DNA of 39,668 bases, taken from a virus. The DNA lies in IMG/VR virus record IMGVR_UViG_3300048837_000652, positions 1-39,668 of that record. The stretch is one strand, 5' to 3'. Every line of letters starts with the position of its first letter. Position 1 is the stretch's first letter. Positions 28,258 through 35,246 of this stretch are shown here, in pieces. The notes beneath the pieces are model-generated. The model was not told where the DNA came from. It saw only the letters and a program-made list of their open reading frames with translations, and made no database searches. The position numbers and the translations under genes are program-made.

Positions 28258-28805
28258 GCGAGATCGTCAACCACTACGGGCTGGGGGCTGTGCGGCTCTG
28301 CACGCACGGCTTGCCGAATCTGGACACCCGCTGCCCATACTGCGAGCGAGACGAGCTGTGGGCCGCGCTGGCGCAGCACCAGGAGCGCGCCGAGTCGCTC
28401 TCGCGCGAGCTGCTCGACGCGATCCGGGCGCGGGACAGCTACCGGGCGTCGGCCGACCTGCGCTTCGGGATGGGGCGCGAGTTCGAGGCGCTGCTCGGCT
28501 GCGGCGACACGACCGGCGACGCGGCGTTCGAGCGCGGGCTGATCCGGCTGCGGGAGCTGGTCGCGGGGGAGAAGGAGCTGGCCGAGTTCGGCGAGATCCT
28601 CAGCCGGCACAACCACGAGTGGAGCGAGCGGTGCGAGCTGGCCGAGTCCCGCGCGGAGCGGCTGGAGGAGGCGCTGCGGGAGATCGAGCGCAAGACCGGG
28701 CATTTCGGCGAGGCTCCTCCTCCGCCCGAGTGGATGCCGATGCTTTCGCTGATCGCGTGGGTCGGGCGATGCGCCCGCGCCGCGCTCGGGGAGGAGGGGA
28801 AGTGA
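28254..28805 (+). CDS. Zinc-finger and coiled-coil hypothetical protein
   Basis: A 183-residue protein. I chose TTG 28254 because GAGGTGA, a near-perfect anti-16S match, lies 4 bases upstream; ATG 28035 would add 73 poorly conserved-looking residues. The N-terminus (SEIVNHYGLGAVRLCTHGL, then DTRCPYCERDELW) has three cysteines and a histidine of a probable zinc finger. Residues 40-150 are largely coiled coil (HQERAESLSRELLDAIRAR, ELAESRAERLEEALREIER). The same head-plus-coil layout recurs in two genes downstream. Function unknown. Confidence 0.66.
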   Translation: MSEIVNHYGLGAVRLCTHGLPNLDTRCPYCERDELWAALAQHQERAESLSRELLDAIRARDSYRASADLRFGMGREFEALLGCGDTTGDAAFERGLIRLRELVAGEKELAEFGEILSRHNHEWSERCELAESRAERLEEALREIERKTGHFGEAPPPPEWMPMLSLIAWVGRCARAALGEEGK

Positions 28806-29248
28806 GCGACGAAGAGCCCACCTACGACACGTCCTGTCCGCAGTGCGGCGGGCCGTCCCGTGTCATCGAGGGGATCTACAAGTGCCGTTACGTGTCGGTC
28901 AGGGCCAAGGAGCGGCAGGACGCAACGATTGCCGCCCTCCGGCTCGCCCTCGACGCCGCCGAGAAGGAGCGGGATGAGGCGCACGCGAAAAACGCTGGGC
29001 TCATCTTGCGCGTCGCAGGGCTGGAGAATGAGCTGCGGGACACCATGGACGACGCCCAGACGAGCCTCCTCGCCGCCGCGGCCCGCGTGGCGGAGTTGGA
29101 GCGCACCGGCATCGAGTTCGCCTCGCAGTACGGCTCCGATGCGCTCAAGTGCCGATTCGACAACTCGTGCGACGACTCAGGGAGGGAACTGCCGTGTGTC
29201 CCGTGCGGATTCCGCCGCGCCCTCGCGCCGAAGGAGGAACGGGGATGA
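28802..29248 (+). CDS. Zinc-ribbon and coiled-coil hypothetical protein
   Basis: A 148-residue protein from GTG 28802 (GTGA overlap). It starts with CPQCGG (12-17) and CRY (about 28), continues as a coiled coil (RLALDAAEKERDEAHAKN, then RVAELERTGIEF), and ends with a second cysteine set (CRFDNSCDDS, CVPCGF). Zinc-binding ends joined by a coil suggest a dimeric adaptor. It is the second of three similar genes in a row. No known family is assigned. Confidence 0.68.
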   Translation: MSDEEPTYDTSCPQCGGPSRVIEGIYKCRYVSVRAKERQDATIAALRLALDAAEKERDEAHAKNAGLILRVAGLENELRDTMDDAQTSLLAAAARVAELERTGIEFASQYGSDALKCRFDNSCDDSGRELPCVPCGFRRALAPKEERG

Positions 29249-29538
29249 GCGACACGAAGACCTACTACATCGAGGTGAAGGCGTCGCAGTTCACCGGAGA
29301 CGACATCGCCGACTACATTGAGAACGGGCCGCTCTACCGCGACGACGAGGGGACGGCGGAAGACGCAACTTGCGAGATCGCCGCTCTCCGCGCCGAGAAC
29401 CAGAGGCTGCGCCGAATCGAGACCGCCGCCCGCGAGGCCCTCGCCGTCCTGACCCGGCTGGCGGACGCTGGCCTGCCGGTGCCGCTGGGCTCAGAGATCG
29501 ACGAGGCCAAGGCGCGGCTCGCGGCGGTGCTGCCGTGA
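29245..29538 (+). CDS. Small coiled-coil hypothetical protein
   Basis: A 97-residue acidic protein, preceded by AAGGAGG and starting at ATG 29245 inside the previous stop. Residues 10-30 (EVKASQFTGDDIADYIENG) form a small alpha/beta start, and residues 42-80 a coiled coil (EIAALRAENQRLRRIETAAR). No catalytic motif is seen. The function is unknown. Confidence 0.66.
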   Translation: MSDTKTYYIEVKASQFTGDDIADYIENGPLYRDDEGTAEDATCEIAALRAENQRLRRIETAAREALAVLTRLADAGLPVPLGSEIDEAKARLAAVLP

Positions 29539-29768
29539 CCCGCCCGCTCGACGACGCGAGGCGGGAGGCGGAGTCGGCGCTGCGCCGCGTGCTCGCCAAC
29601 GCCGCGACCATCGTCCGCCTGTCGTGGAGCGACGGCGCGACTCCGTCCGATTGCGCCAACATGGAGCGGATCAAGAGCGCCGCAGCGGACATCGCGCAGG
29701 ACCACAAGGTCCTCCGCGCCCTCCTCGCCGCCCTCTCCTCCGCCCGCGGCGCGCGAGGAGGCGAGTGA
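29535..29768 (+). CDS. Small helical hypothetical protein
   Basis: A 77-residue all-helical protein from GTG 29535 (GTGA overlap). Helix 1 is DDARREAESALRRVLANA and helix 2 covers CANMERIKSAAADIAQDHK. Size and position suggest a small DNA- or protein-binding factor of the early operon, but no family is recognised. Confidence 0.62.
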   Translation: MTRPLDDARREAESALRRVLANAATIVRLSWSDGATPSDCANMERIKSAAADIAQDHKVLRALLAALSSARGARGGE

Positions 29769-29953
29769 TGGTGACGCCCGCAGAACTGCACCGCCGCATC
29801 CTCGCACTACCGACCGACAAGCAGCTCCACGTCGCCGCCGATATGGTCGCGACCGGCAAGCCAGCGATCATCGCGACGGTCATCCCGCTGCTCGAATACG
29901 TCATCTGCGATCTCAAGCGCGTCACCCGCGCAGCGAAGGGAGGCGCCGAATGA
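29768..29953 (+). CDS. Small hypothetical protein
   Basis: A 61-residue protein from ATG 29768 (TGATG overlap). It is a two-helix protein: TPAELHRRILALPTDKQLHV and a more hydrophobic second half (IIATVIPLLEYVICDLKRVT), not long enough to be a sure membrane span. It overlaps the next gene by 4 bases. Function unknown. Confidence 0.62.
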   Translation: MVTPAELHRRILALPTDKQLHVAADMVATGKPAIIATVIPLLEYVICDLKRVTRAAKGGAE

Positions 29954-30156
29954 ACGCGCTGAAGCCGCTGCCGCCGTGCCCGGTGTGCGGCGACGCGCCG
30001 GAGCCCGACATCGAAATCTGGGCGCTCGAAGATTCAAGGTATCGGAGGCAATGCATGAATTCCGTGCCCGGCTGGTCGCACCAGATCATTGCGTATGGGC
30101 GCACTAAGGCCGAAGCGGATCGCAGGTGGCGGCGGATCGCAGGAGGTGCGCGATGA
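29950..30156 (+). CDS. Lar-like zinc-ribbon protein
   Basis: A 68-residue protein beginning LKPLPPCPVCGDAPEPDIEI, then a later cysteine (RRQCMNS) and a C-terminal helix KAEADRRWRRIAG. This is the layout of Lar-type proteins (CPxCG head, A..RWN.R end). Members of that family relieve type I restriction by stimulating host modification, but many phage relatives are uncharacterised. It overlaps its neighbours by 4 bases. Confidence 0.62.
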   Translation: MNALKPLPPCPVCGDAPEPDIEIWALEDSRYRRQCMNSVPGWSHQIIAYGRTKAEADRRWRRIAGGAR

Positions 30157-30368
30157 GCGCTGACCGCACGCGCCGCGACCCGCTCTCCGTACGTTGCCCG
30201 TTCGCCCGCTGCAAGCAAGGCCCCGGCATCCCGTGCGGTGAGATGGGGCCGTTCGAGTGGCTGGTGAGCAAACGTCCCCACCCATCTCGCGTCCGGCTCG
30301 CCAAAGCCAACGCCGAGAAAATGGCGAAGGTCTGTGCGGTTCTCAGCACGCCGGGGGTTGCGCTGTGA
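30153..30368 (+). CDS. Phage zinc-finger protein
   Basis: A 71-residue protein from ATG 30153, preceded by AGGAGGTG. The core VRCPFARCKQGPGIPCGEMG followed by HPSRVRLAKANAEKMAK matches the small zinc-finger pattern (CPxxxC, GxxC, HPxR) found in many phages with high-G+C hosts and thought to bind nucleic acid. It overlaps the next gene by 4 bases. Confidence 0.66.
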   Translation: MSADRTRRDPLSVRCPFARCKQGPGIPCGEMGPFEWLVSKRPHPSRVRLAKANAEKMAKVCAVLSTPGVAL

Positions 30369-30505
30369 CCCGCACGCTCTCCGAGATCGTCGCCGAGGTC
30401 GAGAGGCAGGCGCGGAGCTACCACACCGTGATCCTCCCCACGGACGACGCGATGCGACTCCTCGCCCTCGCCGCGCTCCTGTGCGCCGTGACGGGGTGGC
30501 GATGA
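30365..30505 (+). CDS. Short helical hypothetical protein
   Basis: A 46-residue protein from GTG 30365 (GTGA overlap). It contains EIVAEVERQARSYHTVILP and a hydrophobic end (LLALAALLCAVTGW) that might associate with the membrane. Coupling to both neighbours supports it. No function is seen. Confidence 0.5.
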   Translation: MTRTLSEIVAEVERQARSYHTVILPTDDAMRLLALAALLCAVTGWR

Positions 30506-30524
30506 GCGTATCCTTTGAAGATCC

Positions 30525-30560
30525 GGGCCGGGCCGACGCTATCAACGTCACGCCCGGCCC
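30525..30560 (+). terminator. Strong hairpin before a TTG-start gene
   Basis: GGGCCGGGC (30525-30533) pairs perfectly with GCCCGGCCC (30552-30560), and inside the loop GACG pairs with CGTC. A 30-codon frame (30502-30594, ATGA overlap with the previous gene) runs through it but its product is not protein-like, so the structure is more likely a transcription or processing signal within the early operon. Confidence 0.6.
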
Positions 30561-30590
30561 TTGTCCCGGTAACCTGAGAAGGAGGTCCCG

Positions 30591-30821
30591 TTGACTGACA
30601 CGAATTCTACCACGACCGGCTGCCCCGGCTGCGCCTTCCGCGACGAGCAGCTCGACATCATCGTCCGGGCGCGCGGCAAGCTGATCGAGGCGAACTTCGC
30701 TCTCGCCGCCCGCGTCGCACGACTCGAACGCGAGATCGGCCGCAGGGCAGAGGAGGACCGCCACCGCGCCGAGATGCTCGTCGGGCTGGCCGACTTGCAG
30801 CGGGTGGAGGTGGGGAAGTGA
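30591..30821 (+). CDS. Small coiled-coil protein with CxxC
   Basis: A 76-residue protein whose TTG start at 30591 is fixed by AAGGAGGT at 5-base spacing. The N-terminus has CPGC (11-14), and the remainder is a charged coiled coil (EANFALAARVARLEREIGRR). It follows the strong hairpin at 30525. Together with similar proteins upstream it suggests a family of CxxC-plus-coil microproteins. Function unknown. Confidence 0.66.
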   Translation: MTDTNSTTTGCPGCAFRDEQLDIIVRARGKLIEANFALAARVARLEREIGRRAEEDRHRAEMLVGLADLQRVEVGK

Positions 30822-30952
30822 GCGGCTCAACTCTCTACGTCTGGGTCCGGGCGGGCGACCGCCCGCCCGAAGGCTTCATCTACTCCGGCGTCGCGTCGTA
30901 CTGGCCCCACACGGGCACCGTGCGGGCGGAACTGTGGGAGCGGGCGGAATGA
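30818..30952 (+). CDS. Short hypothetical protein before helicase
   Basis: A 44-residue protein from GTG 30818 (GTGA overlap) that ends overlapping the helicase ATG. It is a compact aromatic chain (STLYVWVRAGDRPPEGFIYS, then VASYWPHTG). No family is recognised. Coupling at both ends supports it as a real gene. Confidence 0.55.
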   Translation: MSGSTLYVWVRAGDRPPEGFIYSGVASYWPHTGTVRAELWERAE

Positions 30953-32325
30953 GTGAGTACCTCGACCTCCTCGCGCGCAAAGCCGTCGCAGCTCCGCTGC
31001 GCGGGCTGCCATCCATCCCCGATCTGGCACCTCACCTCTTCCCGTTCCAGAGCGAGTGTGTCGCATTCGGCCTTCGCGCCGGCTGCGCAGGGATTTTCCT
31101 CGACACCGGGCTCGGGAAGACGCTCGTCGAGCTCGAATGGTGTCGGCACGCTGCGACCGCGTCGAACGGGAAGGCGCTCATCCTCACCCCTCTCGCCGTT
31201 GCCCGGCAGATCGAACGCGAAGCGAAGCGGTTCGGCTACGACGATGTCCGCGTCATCCGCGAGCAGTCGGATACGAAGCTCGGCACAAACATCTGCAACT
31301 ACGATCGGCTCGACAAGCTCGACCCGGCGGCCTTCGGAGCGGTCGCCCTCGACGAGTCGAGCGTGCTAAAGAACTTCACGGGGAAGACGACGCGGGCGCT
31401 CATCGGCATGTTCGAGGGTCACCGCTGGAAGCTCTCCGCCTCCGCGACGCCAGCTCCGAACGATCACATGGAGCTCGGGCAGCAGTGCGAGTTCCTCTCC
31501 GTCATGGCGTCGAACGAGATGCTCGCCCGCTGGTTCATCTCGGACCAGACGCAGATGGGCCGCTACAGGCTCCGCGGGCACGCCGTCGAGTCCTTCTGGG
31601 ACTGGATGGCGTCCTGGGCGCGCATGGCCGAGCACCCCCGCGACCTCGGCGACGACGTCGACGGGTTCGACCTCCCGCCCCTGCGCGTCATCCGGCACGA
31701 GGCTGAGGCCGCGACGGTCGAATCATGGGGCGACCTGTTCGACGCAGTGAGCGTCTCGGCGACGACCCTCCACGACGTCAAGCGCCGCACGGCAGGCTCG
31801 CGCGCCGCGACGGCCGCCGCCGTGGCGATGGCTTCCGGCGAACCGTGCGTGATCTGGTGCGACACCGACTATGAGGCCGACGCCCTCCTCGACGAGATCG
31901 GGGAGGAGCCAGGCGTGTCCGAGGTCCGCGGCTCGCATCCGATCGAGCGCAAGGAAGCTGCGCTCGCCGACTTCGCTGACGGCACGTCTCGCGTCCTGAT
32001 CTCAAAGCCCTCTGTTTGCGGCTACGGGCTCAACTGGCAGCACTGCGCGCGGATGGTCTTCATGGGCCGGTCCTTCTCGTACGAGAGCTACTACCAGGCC
32101 GTGCGGCGTTGCTGGCGGTTCGGCCAGAAGCGCCCGGTTGACGTTCACCTCGTCGTCGCCGATTCCGAGCAGCACATCGGCGACGTGATCGACAGGAAGG
32201 CCGCTGACCACGCTCGAATGAAGACGGCGATGGTCGGCGCGATGAAGCGCGCGATGGGGACGGCGTCATCCGTGAAGGCGCCCTACATCCCGACGCACGA
32301 AGGGAGGCTACCGGCGTGGCTGTAA
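30949..32325 (+). CDS. SNF2/SF2-type DNA helicase
   Basis: A 458-residue ATPase from ATG 30949. Motif I is DTGLGKT (52-58), motif Ia region ALILTPLAVARQ, motif II DESS in AVALDESSVLKN, motif III SASATPAPND, and the second lobe has IWCDTDYEADAL, RVLISKPSVCGYGLNWQ and the arginine motif YQAVRRCWRFGQ. It is a phage SNF2-like helicase that probably remodels or unwinds DNA during replication. It overlaps the methyltransferase gene by 10 bases, a pair often seen together in phages. Confidence 0.88.
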   Translation: MSEYLDLLARKAVAAPLRGLPSIPDLAPHLFPFQSECVAFGLRAGCAGIFLDTGLGKTLVELEWCRHAATASNGKALILTPLAVARQIEREAKRFGYDDVRVIREQSDTKLGTNICNYDRLDKLDPAAFGAVALDESSVLKNFTGKTTRALIGMFEGHRWKLSASATPAPNDHMELGQQCEFLSVMASNEMLARWFISDQTQMGRYRLRGHAVESFWDWMASWARMAEHPRDLGDDVDGFDLPPLRVIRHEAEAATVESWGDLFDAVSVSATTLHDVKRRTAGSRAATAAAVAMASGEPCVIWCDTDYEADALLDEIGEEPGVSEVRGSHPIERKEAALADFADGTSRVLISKPSVCGYGLNWQHCARMVFMGRSFSYESYYQAVRRCWRFGQKRPVDVHLVVADSEQHIGDVIDRKAADHARMKTAMVGAMKRAMGTASSVKAPYIPTHEGRLPAWL

Positions 32326-33206
32326 AGTGCCTTGGCGAGCATCACGGACAGAATTTCTCCGCCTACCATGGCGATTGCGTCGACGTCGTCTCGCAACTCC
32401 CCGACGCTTCGATCGGGTTCTCCGTCTTCTCCCCGCCCTTCGCCGGCCTCTACATCTACAACGACTCGGCCGCGGACATGGGAAACGTCGTCGACGATGA
32501 GGAATTCGGGCGTCAGTACGCCTTCCTCGCGCGCGAGCTCTACCGCGTCACGAAGCCGGGCCGACTCGTCGCCGTCCACTGCAAGGACCTCGTCTACTAC
32601 AAGACGCAGCGCGGGACGGCGGGCCTCCGGGACTTCCCTGGGCAGCTCATCCGGCTCCACACAGAGGCCGGCTTCGACTTCCATTCGAGGGTGACGATCC
32701 AGCGCTGCCCGGTCCGTGAGATGACGAAGACGAAGGCGCACGGGCTGCTCTACAAGCAGCTTCGCGCCGACTCGACGTTCTCGCGCCAGGGCCTCCCGGA
32801 GTACCTAGTCGTCTTCCGGAAGTGGGCGAAGGAGGGCGAGGACGTCGATCCTGTCACTCACACGCCAGAGGAGTTCCCCCTGGACCAGTGGCAGGAATGG
32901 GCGAATCCCGTTTGGAAGGACACTGACGAGTGCGACGTGCTCGAGGCGCGCGCGGCCCGAGCGCCCGGCGACGAGAAGCACATCTGCCCGATGCCGCTCG
33001 ACCTCTCGACGCGGGCTGTGATGCTCTGGTCTAACCCGGGCGACGTCGTCCTCTCCCCGTTCATGGGGATCGGCTCGGAGGGCTTCTCCGCGCTCCGGTG
33101 CGGACGTCGCTTCGTAGGCGTCGAGCTGAAGGAGTCCTACTTCCGGCAGGCGTGCCGTCATCTAGCGTCGGAGGACGCTCAGTCGCGCTTCTGGGGTGCC
33201 GCATGA
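32316..33206 (+). CDS. DNA methyltransferase (N6-adenine or N4-cytosine, beta class)
   Basis: A 296-residue enzyme from GTG 32316. Motif IV is SPPF (39-42) in GFSVFSPPFAGLY. The AdoMet motif lies near the C-terminus (GDVVLSPFMGIGSEGFSA, then GRRFVGVELKESYF), the motif order of beta-class amino-methyltransferases. It would methylate phage DNA, protecting it from host restriction or marking it for the adjacent helicase. No cognate restriction enzyme is visible, so it is an orphan enzyme. The target sequence cannot be inferred. Confidence 0.88.
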   Translation: MAVKCLGEHHGQNFSAYHGDCVDVVSQLPDASIGFSVFSPPFAGLYIYNDSAADMGNVVDDEEFGRQYAFLARELYRVTKPGRLVAVHCKDLVYYKTQRGTAGLRDFPGQLIRLHTEAGFDFHSRVTIQRCPVREMTKTKAHGLLYKQLRADSTFSRQGLPEYLVVFRKWAKEGEDVDPVTHTPEEFPLDQWQEWANPVWKDTDECDVLEARAARAPGDEKHICPMPLDLSTRAVMLWSNPGDVVLSPFMGIGSEGFSALRCGRRFVGVELKESYFRQACRHLASEDAQSRFWGAA

Positions 33207-33376
33207 CCTGGCTCGTCCTCCGCACCCCCACCGGCACCGCCCTCGTCCAGCCTAACCACGTCGTCGTCTCCCGCCACGCCAGCTACCCCGAGGCCGCAGG
33301 CGCGCTCGTCAAGTACCGCGAGCGGAGGGAGCGCGAGGAGCTCGAGGCGGCAGGGCAGGGGGAGCTGTTCCCGTGA
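33203..33376 (+). CDS. Small protein with C-terminal QGELFP
   Basis: A 57-residue protein from ATG 33203 overlapping the methyltransferase stop. A short beta start (WLVLRTPTGTALVQPNHVVV) and a charged helix lead to the very end QGELFP. A C-terminal QxxLF peptide resembles sliding-clamp-binding tails, which would suit a gene between a methyltransferase and a helicase. The resemblance is weak and could be chance. Confidence 0.6.
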   Translation: MTWLVLRTPTGTALVQPNHVVVSRHASYPEAAGALVKYRERREREELEAAGQGELFP

Positions 33377-34899
33377 GCGCCCCCACACTCCGCCCCTACC
33401 AGACCCGCGCCGTTGAAGCGATCGCCGAGGCGCGCTCCCGTGGCGTCAAGCGCTTGATCCTCGTCGCCCCGACCGGCGCGGGGAAGACCGAGATTGCCTC
33501 GGCGCTCTTCGCCGCGAACCTGCCCGCCCCCGGCCTCTTCCTCGTCCACCGCCTCGAACTCGTCGAGCAGGCCGCCGAGCGCTTCCGCCGGCACGGCATC
33601 CACGTCGGCGTCATCCAGGGCGACACGCCGCCAGACCCGTCCGCCCCGGTGCAGGTCGCCTCGATCCAGACGCTCGCGCGGCGCGCTCATCCCGAAGCCT
33701 CCCTCGTCATCACGGACGAGTCGCACCACGCCGTGGCCGGCACCTTCACCGACGTGATCGAGGCGTACCCCGAGGCGTTCCACGTGGGCGTGACCGCGAC
33801 GCCGTACCGGCTCGACGGCCGCGGACTCGGTACGCTATTCGAGGAGATCCTCGTTGCGGCGTACCCGCACGAGCTGGTAGAGCTGGGCTACCTCGTCCGG
33901 CCCCGGATCTACACCGCGCCACCGCCCGACCTCTCGGGCATCCGCAAGGTGGCCGGGGACTACTCGCAGGGGCAGCTCTCGGAGCGGATGACGTCGCTCA
34001 CGGGGAACGTCGTGGAGACGTGGCGGAAGCTGGCCGACAACCGGAAGACGGTCGCGTTCGCGGTCGACATCGCCCACTCGAAGGCGCTCGTCGAGCGGTT
34101 CCTCGAGGCGGGGATCGCGGCCGAGCATTTCGACGGCGGGGACGACCGGGACACGCGCCGCGCCGTCCTCGATCGCTTCCGGTCGGGCGAGACCACGGTC
34201 CTCTCAAACTGCTCGCTGATCTCCGAGGGCTTCGACCTGCCCGAGATCGGCGTGGTGCAGATGGCTCGGCCGACGGCGTCACGCGCGCTCTACAAGCAGC
34301 AGGTCGGCCGCGCGATGCGTCCGGCGGAGGGGAAAGTGGACTGCATCCTCCTCGACAACGCCGGGAACTTCTCGCGCTTCGGCGACCCGCTCGACGTCGA
34401 GGAGTACAGCCTGACGGACGAGGTCAAGGTGCCCCGGCCGCTCCCGGTCAAGACGTGCAAACAGTGCTTCGCCGTGATCCCGGCGGCGTCTCCCACGTGC
34501 CCGTACTGCGGTTACGCGCCGCCGGCACAGGTGACGCGCGTGACGGAGTCTGAAGACGAACTCGTTGAAGCGTCGTCGCTCGTGAGCCGCTACCAGCGGA
34601 TGGGGGAGGACGAGCGCGTGGACCTGTACCGGAAGCTACTCGCCGACGCGGAGAGCTTCGGTTACCGCCCAGGCTGGGCCGCGTACCGGTACAAGTCGAA
34701 GTTCGGGAACTGGCCCGAGCCAGAGGTCGTGGCCCGCGCCGATGCCGGCACGTCGCTCCCAATCGAGGCGCTCGCACGGTGGATGGTCACGGCTGCGGAG
34801 CGCGGCTACAAGCCGGGGTGGGCGGCGTGGCGCTTCAAGACGGTCTATGGACGCTGGCCGCGCGCGTCCGAGAAAGCGCTCGCGGAGCGTGCGGCATGA
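33373..34899 (+). CDS. DEAD/DEAH helicase, SSL2-like
   Basis: A 508-residue superfamily 2 helicase from GTG 33373. Motif I is APTGAGKT (32-39), motif II DESHH, motif III TATPYRLDG, and motif VI YKQQVGRAMRP. A zinc ribbon follows (CKQCF ... CPYCGY, about 355-380). The C-terminus contains two copies of GYxPGWAAxRxKxxxGxWP at 430-448 and 478-496. It probably unwinds or reanneals DNA at forks or recombination intermediates. It is the second helicase of the module. Confidence 0.88.
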   Translation: MSAPTLRPYQTRAVEAIAEARSRGVKRLILVAPTGAGKTEIASALFAANLPAPGLFLVHRLELVEQAAERFRRHGIHVGVIQGDTPPDPSAPVQVASIQTLARRAHPEASLVITDESHHAVAGTFTDVIEAYPEAFHVGVTATPYRLDGRGLGTLFEEILVAAYPHELVELGYLVRPRIYTAPPPDLSGIRKVAGDYSQGQLSERMTSLTGNVVETWRKLADNRKTVAFAVDIAHSKALVERFLEAGIAAEHFDGGDDRDTRRAVLDRFRSGETTVLSNCSLISEGFDLPEIGVVQMARPTASRALYKQQVGRAMRPAEGKVDCILLDNAGNFSRFGDPLDVEEYSLTDEVKVPRPLPVKTCKQCFAVIPAASPTCPYCGYAPPAQVTRVTESEDELVEASSLVSRYQRMGEDERVDLYRKLLADAESFGYRPGWAAYRYKSKFGNWPEPEVVARADAGTSLPIEALARWMVTAAERGYKPGWAAWRFKTVYGRWPRASEKALAERAA

Positions 34900-35246
34900 A
34901 GAAGTCCGAGGGCCAGATCCTCCGCGAGATCGAACTCGCGCTCTCCGCTCTCAGGCGGCCTGACGGAAGCCCCGTCTGCATCGTATGGCGGCAGCACGTC
35001 GGGAAGTTCATGGGCCAGTCCGGATATGTGACGAAGGTCGGTATCGAGGGGCAGGCAGACCTCGGCGGGGTGCTCTTCACCGGCAGGGCGATCCAGATCG
35101 AGGTGAAGTCCGAAACCGGGCGGCTCAGCGAGGCACAAGAGAGGTGGGGGGCAGCAATGCGGCGAATGAATGCGCTCTGGATGGTGGCGCGCTCGGCGGA
35201 TGAGGCGGTGGCGGCGGTGCGTGCAGAAATCCAGAGGGCCGCCTGA
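34896..35246 (+). CDS. VRR-NUC domain nuclease
   Basis: A 116-residue PD-(D/E)XK nuclease from ATG 34896 (an upstream extension belongs to the helicase gene). The conserved core is GQADLGGVL (catalytic Asp), then IQIEVKSETGRLSEAQ with the EVK pair and a following glutamine. Single-domain VRR-NUC proteins in phages are thought to cut branched DNA such as Holliday junctions. Its position between a helicase and the primase fits repair or resolution of replication intermediates before packaging. It overlaps the next ATG by one base. Confidence 0.85.
   Translation: MKKSEGQILREIELALSALRRPDGSPVCIVWRQHVGKFMGQSGYVTKVGIEGQADLGGVLFTGRAIQIEVKSETGRLSEAQERWGAAMRRMNALWMVARSADEAVAAVRAEIQRAA

Noticed and set aside
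30502-30594. 30-codon frame overlapping the previous stop
   Set aside because: ATGA overlap fits, but the frame mainly translates the hairpin at 30525-30560 and ends in a ribosome site-derived RRRSR; kept only as a note.
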